Source: Anthoceros angustus (taxonomy: Eukaryota; Streptophyta; Anthocerotopsida; Anthocerotales; Anthocerotaceae). From it: a DNA stretch of 64,000 nucleotides. The DNA is taken from NCBI GenBank assembly GCA_010909165.1, contig MU008182.1, forward strand, positions 806,001 through 870,000. Direction: 5' to 3'. The position numbers and the translations under genes are program-made. A model generated the notes under the pieces. It worked only from the letters and a program-made list of their open reading frames with translations. It was not told the origin of the DNA and searched no databases. Numbering within the stretch: position 1 is the first letter of the stretch; each line of letters opens with the position of its first letter. This document shows positions 34,925 to 51,400 of the stretch, piece after piece.

Positions 34925-35110
34925 ATACAAATGGCTTGGGCCAAATATACACACATTTATAAGAAAGCTGTTATTTAGCATCTTGTGCTTAGATAGGTAC
35001 TTAGACGGGGTGCCAAAAGGAAGTGGATGCCCTTGGTGCAAGTAGCTCAAGCACACCATGGTATAAAAAGGTATGTACCAAGTCCCATGACAAATTCCAT
35101 CCAAGTGGCA
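34925..35110 (-). repeat. Dispersed repeat, copy 2 (inverted relative to copy 1)
   Basis: The reverse complement matches 18630-18800: GGCACCCCGTCTAAGTAC, ATCTAAGCACAAGATGC and TTCTTATAAATGTGTGT on that strand, and CACACCATGGTA, GTACCAAGTCCCATGAC on the plus strand. Confidence 0.7.
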
Positions 35111-35280
35111 TAAAATATATTTTTTCTTGAAACTGGAATGGATAGCACCCATCCAAGCACTTATATCAAAGTAAACTAGAATACACTTCTTCTTCTATGA
35201 AACTGGGATGGATAGTTATAAAGCACCCATCCCTTATTTGTGGAGTTTCAGTGAACTCAAGTTTGGATGTCATTGTAACT

Positions 35281-35553
35281 CCTGAGATCGAGCCCCAAGC
35301 CCTGAGCCCCAGCCCTGAGCCCTGAGCCTGAGCCCTGAGCTGCGTGCCCTGAGCCCTGAGCCCTGAGCCCTGAGCCCTGAGACCTGAGACCTGAGCACCT
35401 GAGCACCTGAGCACCTGAGCACCTGAGCACCTGAGCACCTGAGCACCTGAGCACCTGAGCCCTGAGCCCTGAGCCCTGAGCCCTGAGCCCTGAGCTGAGC
35501 CCTGAGCCCTGAGCCCTGAGCCCTGAGCCCTGAGCCCTGAGCCCTGAGCCTGC
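35281..35553. repeat. GAGCCCT / GAGCACCT microsatellite-like array
   Basis: A dense run of the 7-mer GAGCCCT is interrupted at about 35384-35460 by a block of about eight 8-mers GAGCACCT. One minus-strand frame reads QGSGLRA repeats; nothing suggests this is translated. A related GCACCGA cluster lies at about 35768-35800. Confidence 0.95.
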
Positions 35554-35559
35554 AGTACA

Positions 35560-37159
35560 GCGCTGCTTCGGTCTACGAATTTGTGCTTGTCTACTTGTAC
35601 GTAGATTGCGAGGAGGGGTGTTGCGGATAGTAGTACTTCGCAGTTCTAGCACTTCACCTCAAAAGCTGGTGCAAGCATGACAAATTGGGCCCCAACGATT
35701 CTGTCCTGATTCAGCATCTCGATTCCTCGGGCCCCCGGAAAGATGCCACACACGCACTGCACCGAGGACGAAGCACCGAGCACCGAGCACCCAGCACCGA
35801 GAGCACGCACTAACTTTGTGCCTGGCCTGGCACGTTATGTTTGGCTGCTTCATCTCATTCTGGCGCTCCAGGGAAGACGTATGGTCGCGGACCTCCGTCC
35901 AACTGGAATACCATTTGCAGTCCAACATCACTGATTAAATGGTTTGTGCGGGTGAAAAGACGGCATGTATCAAGCAACTCCCAAGTCACTGCACAGGGGC
36001 TTCACAGAAGAGGTGCATGCACTTAGAAAGGTGTCCGTATTGTGGCCAACGTACAGCATTTGTAACCAATGGCAACATCATGCCCACATTCCAAGCGGGG
36101 CAAGCACCATGTATGTGAGGTATCTCCTATCCCGCACACTTACAGGCTCGTGAAGAGAAATGGCCGGTAGTTTCCAGTAACGGTTGTGATCCACGTCGTT
36201 CATTTAAGTGCAAGGTCCTGGAGCTTGATTTAATGCCCGTGGAGGCCGAATTTGTGCTAGCATTACACGGTCCCTCCTGTCTGCACTTCACCGCGTAAAG
36301 CTTCTAGCTCGGCAGAACAGTCACAAGCTCCAAGATATCCTTATCCAGAAGCGCAACCCCAGACGCGTGGATACTCTGTAGGTGGTGGCCCGGTGTGGTA
36401 TCTGATAAGGCATCCTTCGTCTTCACTAAATGCCCCTTTGTCTGCCATGTCATTCACAGGTCCACATATCAGTATTCAACTGAAGTCAAGCACCCTGGTC
36501 AGGGGAAGTGGCATGTATGGCTGGATGGCTGGAGAGCAAGATTCATGCACCAACATTCAAATGCCCACGTGCTCTCCTGTCAAGGCTTTACAGGACGGAG
36601 AGAGAGCAGGAGGGCAATATCCGCAACAAGCGCCTCTTCTGGCAAATGCAGACAGTTGCATTTCTTGAAGATACATAGATACATACATTAAATGTGTAAA
36701 CAGGATGGGCACCATGAATTCCCTTACACAAAGCTTGGTAAAGAGAAAGCAAGACTGCGAGCCTCCAACATTCCACTCACTGGTGACCAGACCTTCCAAC
36801 CAGTATGCTGACCTAGAAGAAATGGCTGGCAGCAATCCCCAAGCTTGCTAGACGCTATGTGCGATCCACCTGCTAAAAAACTTGCCAACCACATCAAAGG
36901 CGATAAAGCCTGTTGGAAGAGCCACTCCAGCAGCATCACCTTTCAAGAGAACTAGGTTTGATAAACCCAACAAATATGATTCGGCCATCACCGATTCCTT
37001 GCTCCATGTGCAAACCGCATCCAAGGATGGCTTCATACTGAAGGGACACTTTTCACCCTGTTCTCCCCCTCTGTTTCTGCTGATATCACATATCAGGTAC
37101 TTTATCATAGAAGACTCGTCAAGCAGAAGTTAGCACAGCGTCCTCTAATAAAGTTATAT
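35560..37159. other. Intergenic, no supported gene
   Basis: Several open frames of 60-98 codons exist on both strands, for example 36393-36668 and 36848-37108. None shows a known motif or a clear splice pattern. It is the 3' flank of the TRFL-like gene. Confidence 0.4.
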
Positions 37160-40100
37160 CTATTTCCTATGTACAGCCCGGCCACTGCGACTTGTGCCAC
37201 TGCTGACAGTTGCACTGGCTTGGTTTTGAAGTGCAGCAAGTTCTCGAACTCGAGCAAGAATGGGCGCTGGAATTGATGCAGTAAACTGCTTCTTTCTTTC
37301 CCCCTGCTACAGACACAACATATTCAGCAGACCAACCTAAAACCTTTCCCTAGAGATACAGGGAAGCCAAGAGCACATCTGGAAAGTATGCCTAGATGGA
37401 AGCAAATGACAGGACCAACCTGCTTGGGAGGGTGAAGCTGGACCCGGCTTGCTCTTAGAAGATTCCGCCACTTGTCCTGACAGTAACCATGCAAGTACAA
37501 TCAACACAGTGAGCTCTTAGCTGTGATGACAAGGACAACTGCATACATCTGTTGATTCCCACGCACAAAACAGCTAACTCTTGTTGACTTACTGTCCTTG
37601 TTACTATACTTGCAACGGCCCAACCTCCCCAAGAATACATGTTCACAGACATACCTTCAAATCCACTGCAGTTCGATGGCCTGCAGTAGCGAAGGCCAGC
37701 TTCTTTATGTCTGCCCACTTCCCACCACCACACCGGGCCACACCTTCAACAAGAGTCATGACTTCACGCGGAGTCCATGGCCGATGATGCTTCCTTCTTG
37801 TCCCTCCATTTGCAGTTGGAACAGTCGCAACTGGTTCATTTGCCTCCTCATGTCGGTTGTCTGACATGAGAAGATCCTGCATATCATCAGGCCTGTTGTC
37901 TGAGGCCGTCGGCAACAAGCAGGTCACTTGATCCTCTTCCAGGCCATTAAATTCTGACAGATCGTCCTGAAACATGTCATGTTTCACCAAATAAGGATGT
38001 TCACTAGGGACTGCCAGGGAAAATAAAAAGGAAACTAAAGTGGAAGATTGACAATTGGAATATAACTCTACCGCCAACCACTTCAGCCAAATGTAACAGA
38101 TTTAGTAACAATGTGGTACCCTGAGATACACATCTGCTCATACAAAAACATGAAATTACCTCATCCTGTCCAGAAGCTGGTGGAACTCGAAATTTCACCT
38201 TACGCACAGTGTTGTCAGCCTCCTGTCGAGCTGCTCGAACAGAGTGTGCCATCTTGACAAGTTTTGCAGCCCTATCCTCAACCTTTCGTTTCTAATGCAT
38301 CAGTAACTTCATAAGTTGCAAAATCCAAAGTCAACTTGACACATATTTGCCACACTAAATAGAAATGCTGCAACAAAGCACTTACTCAATATCTAATTGA
38401 CATACAGGAACAAGGACACGTACAACGGCATTGTTACTATGCTTGGCGTTAGGCACTTGGGGAACCAAGGGACTCCCTCGAGCAAGTGAGGAACTTCTGA
38501 GCGAACTCTGTCGTGTGCTATCAGCCGGCCCGTCAGAAATACTCCATGGTCTGACAGAGGGCTTCACCATTCCCTGTCCAGGAACTAGCTCACTGAATCC
38601 TGAACCTGGCCTGTTGCCATTCAAAAAAGCTGCCAAATCTTCCGTCTCATCCTCTATGTAGCGCCTGTTCGGTTTTCGCTGTCTCTTCCCTCCTGACTGC
38701 CCCGAGAGACCAGAGTTGTTATCAACTTGACTAAACATAGAGTTTGCATCCACAGATGACCCCAGTCCTGCCGTTGTAGATGCGTCCAGTGGTCCAGTCG
38801 GCGATACGACTGAGAGGGGGACTGTTTTACGGATCGGCCGCTTGTTTTCAGGCTCATTTCCATCAAGAGATCCAATTCCAAGAGCATGAGCCCCATCAGC
38901 AAAGTCAGATGCTCCTGCTCTTCCATTTGGAGGCCCAGCGGTAGGAAGGGGGACTTCTGCTGATGAGAATTTCTCCAACCTGACCTTCATGTTGACATCC
39001 CGTGAAGTGTCAACCAAGTTTGCGCCACTTTCAGTTGCTTCAGCATGATTGTGCAATCCCATGGCAATCTGCCTTTTCAGCCAGAGCTTATCCTTCACAG
39101 AAGTTTCCCTGTTGAAAGTCTTGCGAAACGTTGCATGTAACTCTCTGATTGACAAATTATCCAGACTGCTCTTTATGGCAGCAGCAGCAGCAGCCCCAGA
39201 GCCATCAAGCTTAGAATACGGTGGCAATACCCTTGTCATCCTTGTTCTGTGGCTTGATGACCGAAAGGATCTCAATGACATACCTGGTGCGCTCCCATAG
39301 CTGCCAGGATTCACAGAAGCCTGAGGAGACTGCTTTTCAGGGAGAGCAGGGGTAACCACGATCTCTCCGCAAGCAACACGTGTATTTGCAGGAATGGAAA
39401 ACTCATCCCCTGAATCAGTGTACTTAGGATTAGGTCTCCGTTGCCGTTTATATTCTCCACTTCCATAGTTGACTAAAAGGAATGGACTTTCCTGCCCAAC
39501 ACCATCACCCAATCCCTCCAATCCTATCCGCTGTTCTTCTTCAGCCTTCACTTCCAACAAGACCGTGTCCAGAACCTGCAGGAAACAGGTGAACATCTTT
39601 CAGTAAGATGCAATTAACGAAACAGAAACAGTCCTTGCGAAGGGGACTGTCCACATGACTCACGAACTGCTTATTCATCAACGAGTACCTGTAAATGGGC
39701 CAGTAATTTCTTCCTTTTAACTTCAACATCTTCAGGCTCTGAAAAAGCTGTAAGGAACATCGAACCAAGCAGAGTCAGTTCCCTGACACATGAAAGTCTG
39801 TATCTTGGACAGGCTTCTCCTCAGCCATACACGCAGACTAGAACGAACATAAACAAAAACATAGGCTTCCATAGATTATGATGCAAAAATGCAACTTGAT
39901 GCAATAGAAAGGTCTGCAACAGCACCTGCAGTCTAGAACTCAAAAAAGTGGAGCACAGTCACAAAACATGCGGACACAGCTCACAGGACAATCCGCAACT
40001 GAGAACGACACTTACAAGCAGTCTCCTTCTCATCATTCTCATCTGCATTGGAGTCCTGCTCGTCTTCACTGCCCTCATCCTCAGCTTCATATTCATTGGC

Positions 40101-40574
40101 ATCACTGGCATCAGCATCCGATGGTTCGAGAACTGACTCCCCACCTACCAAGGACTGCACTTGCATGACTTCATCTTCCGTAGCCGGCAATACAGATCCG
40201 TCATCCCCAACCTGGACGCACAGAGGTTAGAAGCCACGAACATCTCACTTTCCCTACTGGCAGTCAAAAGGAGAAAAGCAACCGGGGGAACCTATGCGGT
40301 AAGCTGTCCAGGGGCCACACCACGAGTGCACATGAGATGCACACCACAAACCTGGCACCGGAGTCGCCGTAGCCATCTTGTAAACTTTCAACGTTCCAAA
40401 TCACAAGCTTTTGACAAGGATCCACCACGCTAGCGAAGCATAGAAGAGATGGCATACCCTAACGAGTTTGTAGACAACTCGATTCACAGCATCTTTCTCA
40501 AAGGAAGCAGGAGACTTGTCGATAGACGGTGGCCGAAGCTTAATATCAATCTCATCCTCGCTCTGCTCCAGCAT
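37160..40574 (-). CDS. TRFL-like: TRFL-like protein with C-terminal telobox Myb domain
   Basis: Predicted nuclear DNA-binding protein of the plant TRF-like family. Coding exons: 40574-40458, 40211-40016, 39747-39689, 39575-38406, 38291-38160, 38120-38072, 38010-37655, 37476-37420 and 37303-37160, giving about 759 residues; every junction keeps phase. A single Myb/SANT domain lies near the C-terminus (about 651-703, RPWTPREVMTLVEG, GKWADIKKLAF) and runs into VDLKDKWRNLL, the telobox signature of telomere-repeat binding proteins. Upstream is an acidic stretch (exon 2) and a long disordered exon with a basic KRQRKPNRRY patch likely to act as a nuclear signal. The start used is the ATG at 40574; an AG acceptor just upstream (near 40627) suggests a spliced 5' leader. 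It probably binds TTTAGGG-like DNA or box motifs; the target is inferred. Confidence 0.88.
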
Positions 40575-40627
40575 TGCCAAACGGCCTCGCCTCAGGGGGT
40601 ACAATTCTTTACATAGGTGCACCAACC

Positions 40628-41600
40628 TGCATCATTGCAGGACAACAGCTGAGAAAATAACCTAATGCGCACACTCGAAGACTCCGGTACACACACACAC
40701 TCTGGATAGAGCTCGCAGTCAAGCACAAGCCAGACAATGCACGAGAAGTCATCTTTGCATCGCCTTCTCCAAGACCAAACCACCTCTTTCCCCTACCACA
40801 CTCTCCACCTCTTTCCCCTACAACACTCTTTGTCACATATCCAGGATCAGGGCCAGCGTGTTCCGTAGGTAAGACATAGAGGCCGCTACCGAATTGGTAG
40901 CCAAATATCCACCGAGTATCAAACTCGGGTTCCTCAACAACAGCCAGGCGGCACTAAAGACGGTGCTCACCGACAATCAAATCCAAGTCCAAGCAGCCTC
41001 AGGGCGCAGTTCAAGAAACAATCAGCCTCCACCGCTGCAATTGGCGGCAATTACACCTAATTCCCGCAGCTGCGACCCAGCAATAAGGCCGTGCTTGCCG
41101 CCTGGCATCTAGATAGATTCCGTGAGGTGTGAGCAAACGCAGCACGCATCCAGCGCGGTACAAAGCAACTCACCATCCACCGCCGAAGGCACCTTTCCGC
41201 AGCAGCCGCACGCAGCAAGGCAGGCACGCCCGAGGCCTGACACGAGGACGCTGCTACGGGGGGAAGCTCTGTGAGGGAGCGCGGGCGCACATGAGCAAGG
41301 CGGCCGGCCGTCAAGAAGCGCAGCGCAGCCCGAGGCTTCGCTGAGTTGCGCGGGGGACGTTAGGAGCAGCTTCCGCTCGGATTGGATGCCGAGAGAGGAG
41401 AGGCTATGGCGGAGACGGAGAGCGACAGCGACAGAGCCCGGGGGAAGAGAAAAAAAAGAGGACAAAGACGAGACGAGACGAGACGAGACAGCAGGCGGAA
41501 GAGGACGGAAGGGAAGGAACCCAAGCAGCACTGCGCAAAAACAAAAGATAAAAGCTCAGATGACGCTCACCGCAGAGCTTGACAATGAGAAGTTAAGAAA
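40628..41600 (-). promoter_or_regulatory. 5' leader intron and promoter region of the TRFL-like gene
   Basis: The region upstream of the first coding exon is GC-rich. On the minus strand it carries a long pyrimidine-rich tract (about 41400-41520, including a CGTCT-type pentamer run), typical of plant 5' leaders. A leader exon spliced to the acceptor near 40627 is likely, but its donor cannot be fixed by eye. Confidence 0.4.
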
Positions 41601-42325
41601 CCGCTGAGTTAAAGATCAGACTAGCTAGCTTTCAATGTCTCAATTTGCAACACTTGTTTGGTTCCCAGGAGTCCATACCACACATTCTTACGTAATATTT
41701 TCTTAAAATAATGCTTAAATCCCCACCATAAAGATGATTCCAACGATTTTTTGTTGCTCTCTATGTACCTACCTACCTCTCTCCTAAGAATTTTGTATCG
41801 GTTCCTTAAACAACATGGTATATTATAGGCTTTTAAAGCTAAAATATATGAGAAAGATAATACAAATCCTAAGTTCATTCTGTCTTTCATGGAATACAGG
41901 GCATCCATCGCACATGTTTGTATGAAGACCACTTTGACACCCTTGAAGGCATATGCATATGCATTGTGTACCTATACCCAAAACTCTCAGCTTTCGGAAC
42001 CCAGTTCTTCACCTCCCAAGTGTCGTCCAAATATGGAGACGCATTTGGGACCCTTGAAGAAGGGAGATGCAGACTCGAAACTCTCAAAAGTTTAGAATCA
42101 TGTCCAGAACTGAAGCTCGAGCTCACCAAGACCTCCTCCACATCTGGTGTGCTCAAGAAGTAGTTTTCAGTCTTCCATGTTGCAAGTGTGAGTTTAAGTA
42201 CTAGCTACATGATTACAGGCTTGTGTTAAGTACTTCACAAAAACGTAAAGGGTTTGGGTTGGTTCTGTTCTCTCCCCTTGATGTGTGAGGAGTGATTTTT
42301 TGGTTAGTGCTTCCTCTGTTTGCTA
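41601..42325. other. Intergenic between TRFL-like and HAD genes
   Basis: I see no recognisable gene. Plus-strand frames at 41889-42163 (up to 81 codons) show no domain. Confidence 0.4.
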
Positions 42326-43335
42326 CTAAACCGCTACAGCAGCCGGTGGCCTGGATGTGTCGTCCACAGGGATGGTATGCTTAGGGGAACAGGGAGCTTG
42401 TGCTTTGCGTGAGAGGATGTAGTCCTGCACACTCTCCAGGTCGCGGAAGACAGGAATCCCAGCCTTCCTCCACTCCTTGGCCTGGCCAGACTTGAAGCGA
42501 TCTAAGAGCAGCCCGTGCATACCGAGGGCCACCGAAGGCAGGTAGTCCTTGTTGTAGCTGTCGCCTATGTGCAGGGCCTGGTCAGCAGCAACTCCGGCTT
42601 TCTCAAGGGCAATCTGGTAGATTCGAGGATCGGGTTTTTCCACCCCCTCGATGCCGGAGAACACCCCGAAGTCCCACTCCGAGCCCTGCAAACAACAGCA
42701 AGCAACAGCAAGCAAGCACATCCGATCGGGCTCAGAACAAGACTACACCCAGTCCATGAAGTCCATGTGTATGGGAGGCCAGGTACCTTGTGCAGCCCCA
42801 GAGCAGGCAGTATGACGTCCCTATACCGGTACTCGGCATTGCTGATGATCCCGATCACCAGGCCCTGGCTCCTGGCCCAGCGCAGGAAGGGCCGGGCATC
42901 CTCGTAGATGGAGTAGGGAGCCGCGGACCCGAACGCTGCGTATATCCGCTTGAAGATGGTGGCGAAGGTGTCCTCGTCGTAGTCGTACCCTGCCTGCTCC
43001 ACAGGCCACGCCCGTCAGCTTCCCGTCTCCCCAGGAAGAGCGGCAGCAGCAGCAGCAGCAGGCCATGGTGCTACCTTGATGAAGGAGTCCCGGACGCAAT
43101 CCCGCCACCAGTCGATGTTGGGCATGTCCACCAGGCGGCCGAAGCAGGGGAACTTGGTGCTCATGTCCTTGTAGGCGAGCTTGAAGCCCTCGTGCACGCG
43201 GGTGTAGTCGGGGCAGGGCAGCCCCGCCCCCTTGGCGGCCAGGCAGTAGTAGTCCCCCAGCTGGCCCTTGTACGCAATCAGCGTGCCGGTCACGTCCACC
43301 GTGATGCACCGCAGCCGGGCCAGCGACTGCGCCAT
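42326..43335 (-). CDS. HAD-like hydrolase (plant HDHD3-type)
   Basis: Predicted haloacid-dehalogenase-superfamily hydrolase. Exons 43335-43075, 42993-42787 and 42685-42326 give 275 residues, close to plant relatives such as Arabidopsis At2g41250 and to animal HDHD3. Visible motifs: nucleophile Asp14 in TVDVTGTL, the motif-II Ser138 in IISNAEYRYRD, the motif-III Lys173 in EKPDPRIYQ, and motif IV HIGDSYNKDY (Asp198, Asp203). The second motif-I acid (DxD) is Thr16 here, as in plant homologues I know, so classical phosphatase acid/base chemistry is doubtful. The substrate is unknown. No targeting peptide is evident. The antisense and +1 frames here are unusually long because the exons are GC-rich. 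Confidence 0.88.
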
Positions 43336-44493
43336 CCCGGCCTCCCCGCCTCAACGCCTCTCTCTCAGGCCCTCCCCGCTGCTCCCGCTGCTCACGCGCG
43401 TGTGACATGCATCGACCCCCCTCCTCCTCCTCCGATCTGCACGCCGCCCACACACGCACACACGCTGTGACTCCTCAACACCACATGACTAACCCGACCC
43501 AACACCCCACTCCACCGTGCAATTCACGCAACCAACAACAGCCAGGACCAGAGAAAGAGGCAAGAAAGAAACAAGAAATTCAGAAGCAGGCAGGCAGCAG
43601 TGAATCCGAGGGCTGTACAGTGGTGGGTGGCAGAGGCGAGGGCGAGGAATCCCCCGGCGCGCGCGCATCGGCCGGGGCAGACGGCGGCACAAGGCAAGGC
43701 AGTGGCAGCCTCGTGAAACATGGGCGGGGAGAGCATTTCAAGGCCCCGTCCATGGCCAGCGAGAGTGCAAGAGAGAGACAGGCAAAGGCTGCCGGCACGG
43801 AAACTTTCACCACACCCTCGGCTTGCCTTCCCATCCCTTCCCTTGCCTTGCCGGGGCCCGGGCTCCGCTCCCAGATTGGGGCACCAACACACCATCCAGT
43901 TGCTGCCATCAGGCGGCATCCGGTGCAGATCAGGGCTGCTTCTGCACTTCGCCTCCCGTGGTGCCCACCACACCATGTCCCAAGCCCAGTTGCCCATCTG
44001 CCAACTGAGAGGAGAGGTCCAGGAATACCGGATCCGGATAGTGCCCCTTGGACTGTTTCAGTGCCAGGATCTCCCATCACTCCACCTTCCGCCATGGCCG
44101 CTGCTACGCAATTTTTTATCGAAGGCGGAATGGACATGTAGGCATGTTCAAACTAACTGTTCCAGAATAAACCACTACAACCAGTCCTGCATGGAGGGAG
44201 AACAAGTCTATTATAGTCCACTTGCATGAAGGAGACGGAAGTCTGCTTGTCACAGCACTTGGTCTTATTGTCTGGGAACCTCATCTTAAGTACCTCATTT
44301 AAGGATGTTTAAATGGAATTTGATGCAAAAGGAAGATGATCATATATAATATATAAATAAAATTTATTTATTATTCACAAAAATATATCTAGTATCTAAT
44401 TTTCAATCTATGTACACTTCTATATACATTAGACCCTGCCAGCTTTACCAGTCTTTCATGTACAACATGCAGCTAAGACACATAAGTGACATA
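43336..44493. other. GC-rich upstream region of the HAD gene, no supported gene
   Basis: Long open frames (up to 244 codons at 43407-44141) occur on both strands, but they overlap each other, are low-complexity and match no family. I treat the left part as promoter and leader of the HAD gene and the right part as 3' flank of the cellulase gene. Confidence 0.45.
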
Positions 44494-48426
<3,933 letters not shown>

Positions 48427-51400
48427 TCATTTCGTATCCAGATTTGGGCCACTTGCCATAACCGGCCGGACGCTGTTTGCTACAAACGGTACTAGACGCT
48501 TGTAGTCTCTTTTCTTTCCCGCCCCGTAAGTGTCCAGGACCCGTCCAAGAGCCAGCTTTGTATTTTGCAATGCTGTTTCCCTGGAAGGCAGTACATCTGC
48601 TGAGGAACGAGACGCCCCTGCAGGAGGAGCAGGCACCCCTGTAACCACCCAGGGCTGAAGTTGCCCACTTCTTGCCTTGAAAGAGCTCTGGGACACCAGC
48701 GTGACTGCAGGCCTGTCATCCTCTGCACGTTTCACATGACCCTGAGAGCTGCCAATGCCATTCTCGTTGTGAGATCCCTCCGAAGAATCAGCTTGGAAAC
48801 TACCAAGTGAACTTGCACTCTGCAGCACGGCCTCCAACACATTCAGCGCTTCCCAGCACAGAGGACTCTCCACAAGTTGAGATACTGCTGCATATACCTG
48901 TGGACTCTGTCCAGCATCCACAGGTGTGTGTTGTAGAAGAACTCTCAACATCAACAAAATAATGCGTTGATATTCTACAGGGCCCTTCTCTAGAAGCCTT
49001 AGCAGATGACCAAAAGCTAATGCAGAGTGTCCTGGAAACCATTCTGCACAGAGCAAGGGCGCAACGGAGTCCAGAAGCCCCTCCATTGTGGTCGCATGAC
49101 CAGCAGCATATGACTCAAACACGGCAGCAAGGCTATCCAGGTGCTTGGCGGCACAGCACTGTGAGATGTTGGTTGCAACTGACAGGGCTTTTTGATACTG
49201 CTGTTCTAGGGGGGAATCCAAACCTGGAATACGAGATGTTTGCTTTTTCAGTAGCTGTAAGCAAAGCCAGGGGAGTAATCCCACAATATGCATCAGCAAT
49301 CGCGTATCAGAGTCCCCAAAGATACGGTCACAGGAGTGCAAAGTGATGCGTGATAGCACATCAATTGCAGATGCATGACTCACACTGGAAAGGAGACCCT
49401 TGAGCACAAGAGGCTGCACTCCCTCAAACGCAGGTGCCTTCTCTGCTTCCAAACCAGCTTCACCAAACTGTCGGCCTATATCAGTTCCCTTGAAACTCAA
49501 GTTCTCAAACTCTCGACTGGGCAGGGTACTCTCAAATTCATCCCTGGGCATGTTTGACAGTAATACGTTTTCTGCAGTTTGGTCATGAAACGGAAGCCTG
49601 TCAAGCACTCGGGCAAGAAGCTCTAGAACTTGCGTGTAAACGTGCACAAAGTCTGTGTGCAACATTGCAACACATCCCCAAAACAGCTGCGGATATAGGA
49701 TCACTTTCTCCGGTTCCATAATTCCTACCATTACCTGCAATGTCAGCAGTATTTCCATCACAAACCCCAGAACAGGTGGAGTGGGGTTGCAAAGACATCT
49801 GTGCAAGCACCGCAGCAGTGACACACAAGTATCACTTGTAACACTTGGGCGCAAGGCACGATAGATCTGATGGGACCGGCAAGCCAGATGACGAGAAGTA
49901 CACTCCATTGCCCACTTTAAGGCTTCCTCCCCCCATCGCTCCCGTAAGTCTCCCTGGAAAAATATTGCATCAACCACACTCAACACCAAAGCAGATAACA
50001 AAGCTGAGCTTTGAAGGCTTGTGCGCGTGAGTGTAATATCTTCATTCTCCCACATCATGCTGCTCTTCTTTGATTGCACGTACTTGATCAGACTAACAAC
50101 CTGCTCTTTGTACTCACCACCATCACCATGTTCCCCAACATCATAGAGCTCAAGATGTCGCCCTGCAAGAGAATAAAGTAGATTCACCAGCAGTTGTTGA
50201 CAATGCTCAAGAACCACATCCTCAGCACTATCCATGGACACAAAAGTAACATGAAACAACAAAGGAAGGTGGCCCCGAAAGTCCTCGTCATTCTCATAAG
50301 CTATCTCTGCAAGGAGAATCAGAGCAATATCAGCTCGAGACAGCCAATGGTGATGAGTTTGCAAAGCAGTTTGCAACTCTCCTGTGTTCAGTGCAGGTGT
50401 ATTAGAGCGCATGTCCTCGCCCACCCCCAGCGCTTCCCCAAAATAATCACCACTGTCACGGGATAGGTGCCGACTTTTCATACTTCCTGTTGCACTTCTA
50501 CCACCATGTGATGGCCCAGATACACCAGATATATTCATCAAAGGACCAGAACCAGTAAACAGTTGGCCAGAACGAGCTTGATGGAGCTCAGTGAAAAGCT
50601 GGCCAGACCGACCTTGATGTAGCTGCCCTTGATGGAGCTCAACCATATTGTTCAAAGGGCCAGACATGCTGCGGCCTGTGCCAGTCCTCCAACTTAAGTT
50701 ACCACTTACATTTCGAAGAGGACCTTCCAGTGAGCTTCTCACAAGCAAAGGCGACATATGCATCTGCAGTTCCTGTGTCTGAGATGGAGCAGGACCCTGT
50801 GAAAATTGAAGAGGCTGAACGCCTGCATCTGGTTCGAGGCCTCCATTACCTTGCCGCTTCAACTGCTCTGGATGATCTTCAAGCATACGCTGAGACAGCT
50901 CATAGACTAGATGATCTATGGTCTGCTGAGGAGAATTGCGGGCAAGATATAGACTTACACGTTTGGCCACAGAAAAGTAAGTAGCAAAAGCCCCACTTAT
51001 TTCAGCAGATGCAGTAGAATCACAGTCCTCAATACCTTTTGAGATAAGAAAATCAAGAACTGGAATAATATTTCGCCATTTTTTGGCAATGGTGCTCCAA
51101 AGCTTCTCAATTTCATCAGGGAATTGGTCACCATGCCTCCAGGTCACATAGTATAGGCTCTTCAGGAGCCGTTCACTCCATCCAGACTCCCAAAGAGACA
51201 CAAAATTAAGGTTTTCTATCCAAGGGGCCATGCAAGTTAATACTTGATGCTGTGCAATGATATCAACAGAGTCCAGTTGCCTTGCCATAATTTCTTCACA
51301 TAACCATTCGCTCAGCTCAGGGTGTTCTTTGGCCAGCTTAGCTGACAACTGGTACTGAAACTGCTGATAAGAATCAGGGAGACTCCCAACAACTGTTGCA

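Noticed and set aside
35281-35553. Interstitial telomere repeat
   Set aside because: The units are GAGCCCT and GAGCACCT, not TTTAGGG/CCCTAAA.
40575-40625. N-terminal extension of the TRFL-like protein to 40625
   Set aside because: The codon there is TTG and a splice acceptor lies just upstream, so this part is more likely leader sequence or is joined to an unseen exon.
42790-43470. Antisense 226-codon and alternate-frame 212-codon ORFs over the HAD gene
   Set aside because: They are frame shadows of GC-rich exons; the three-exon minus-strand model matches a known family through all four HAD motifs.
43407-44141. 244-codon plus-strand open frame
   Set aside because: GC-rich, low complexity, overlapped by equally long frames on the other strand, with no recognisable domain and no splice context. 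Probably the upstream region of the HAD gene.
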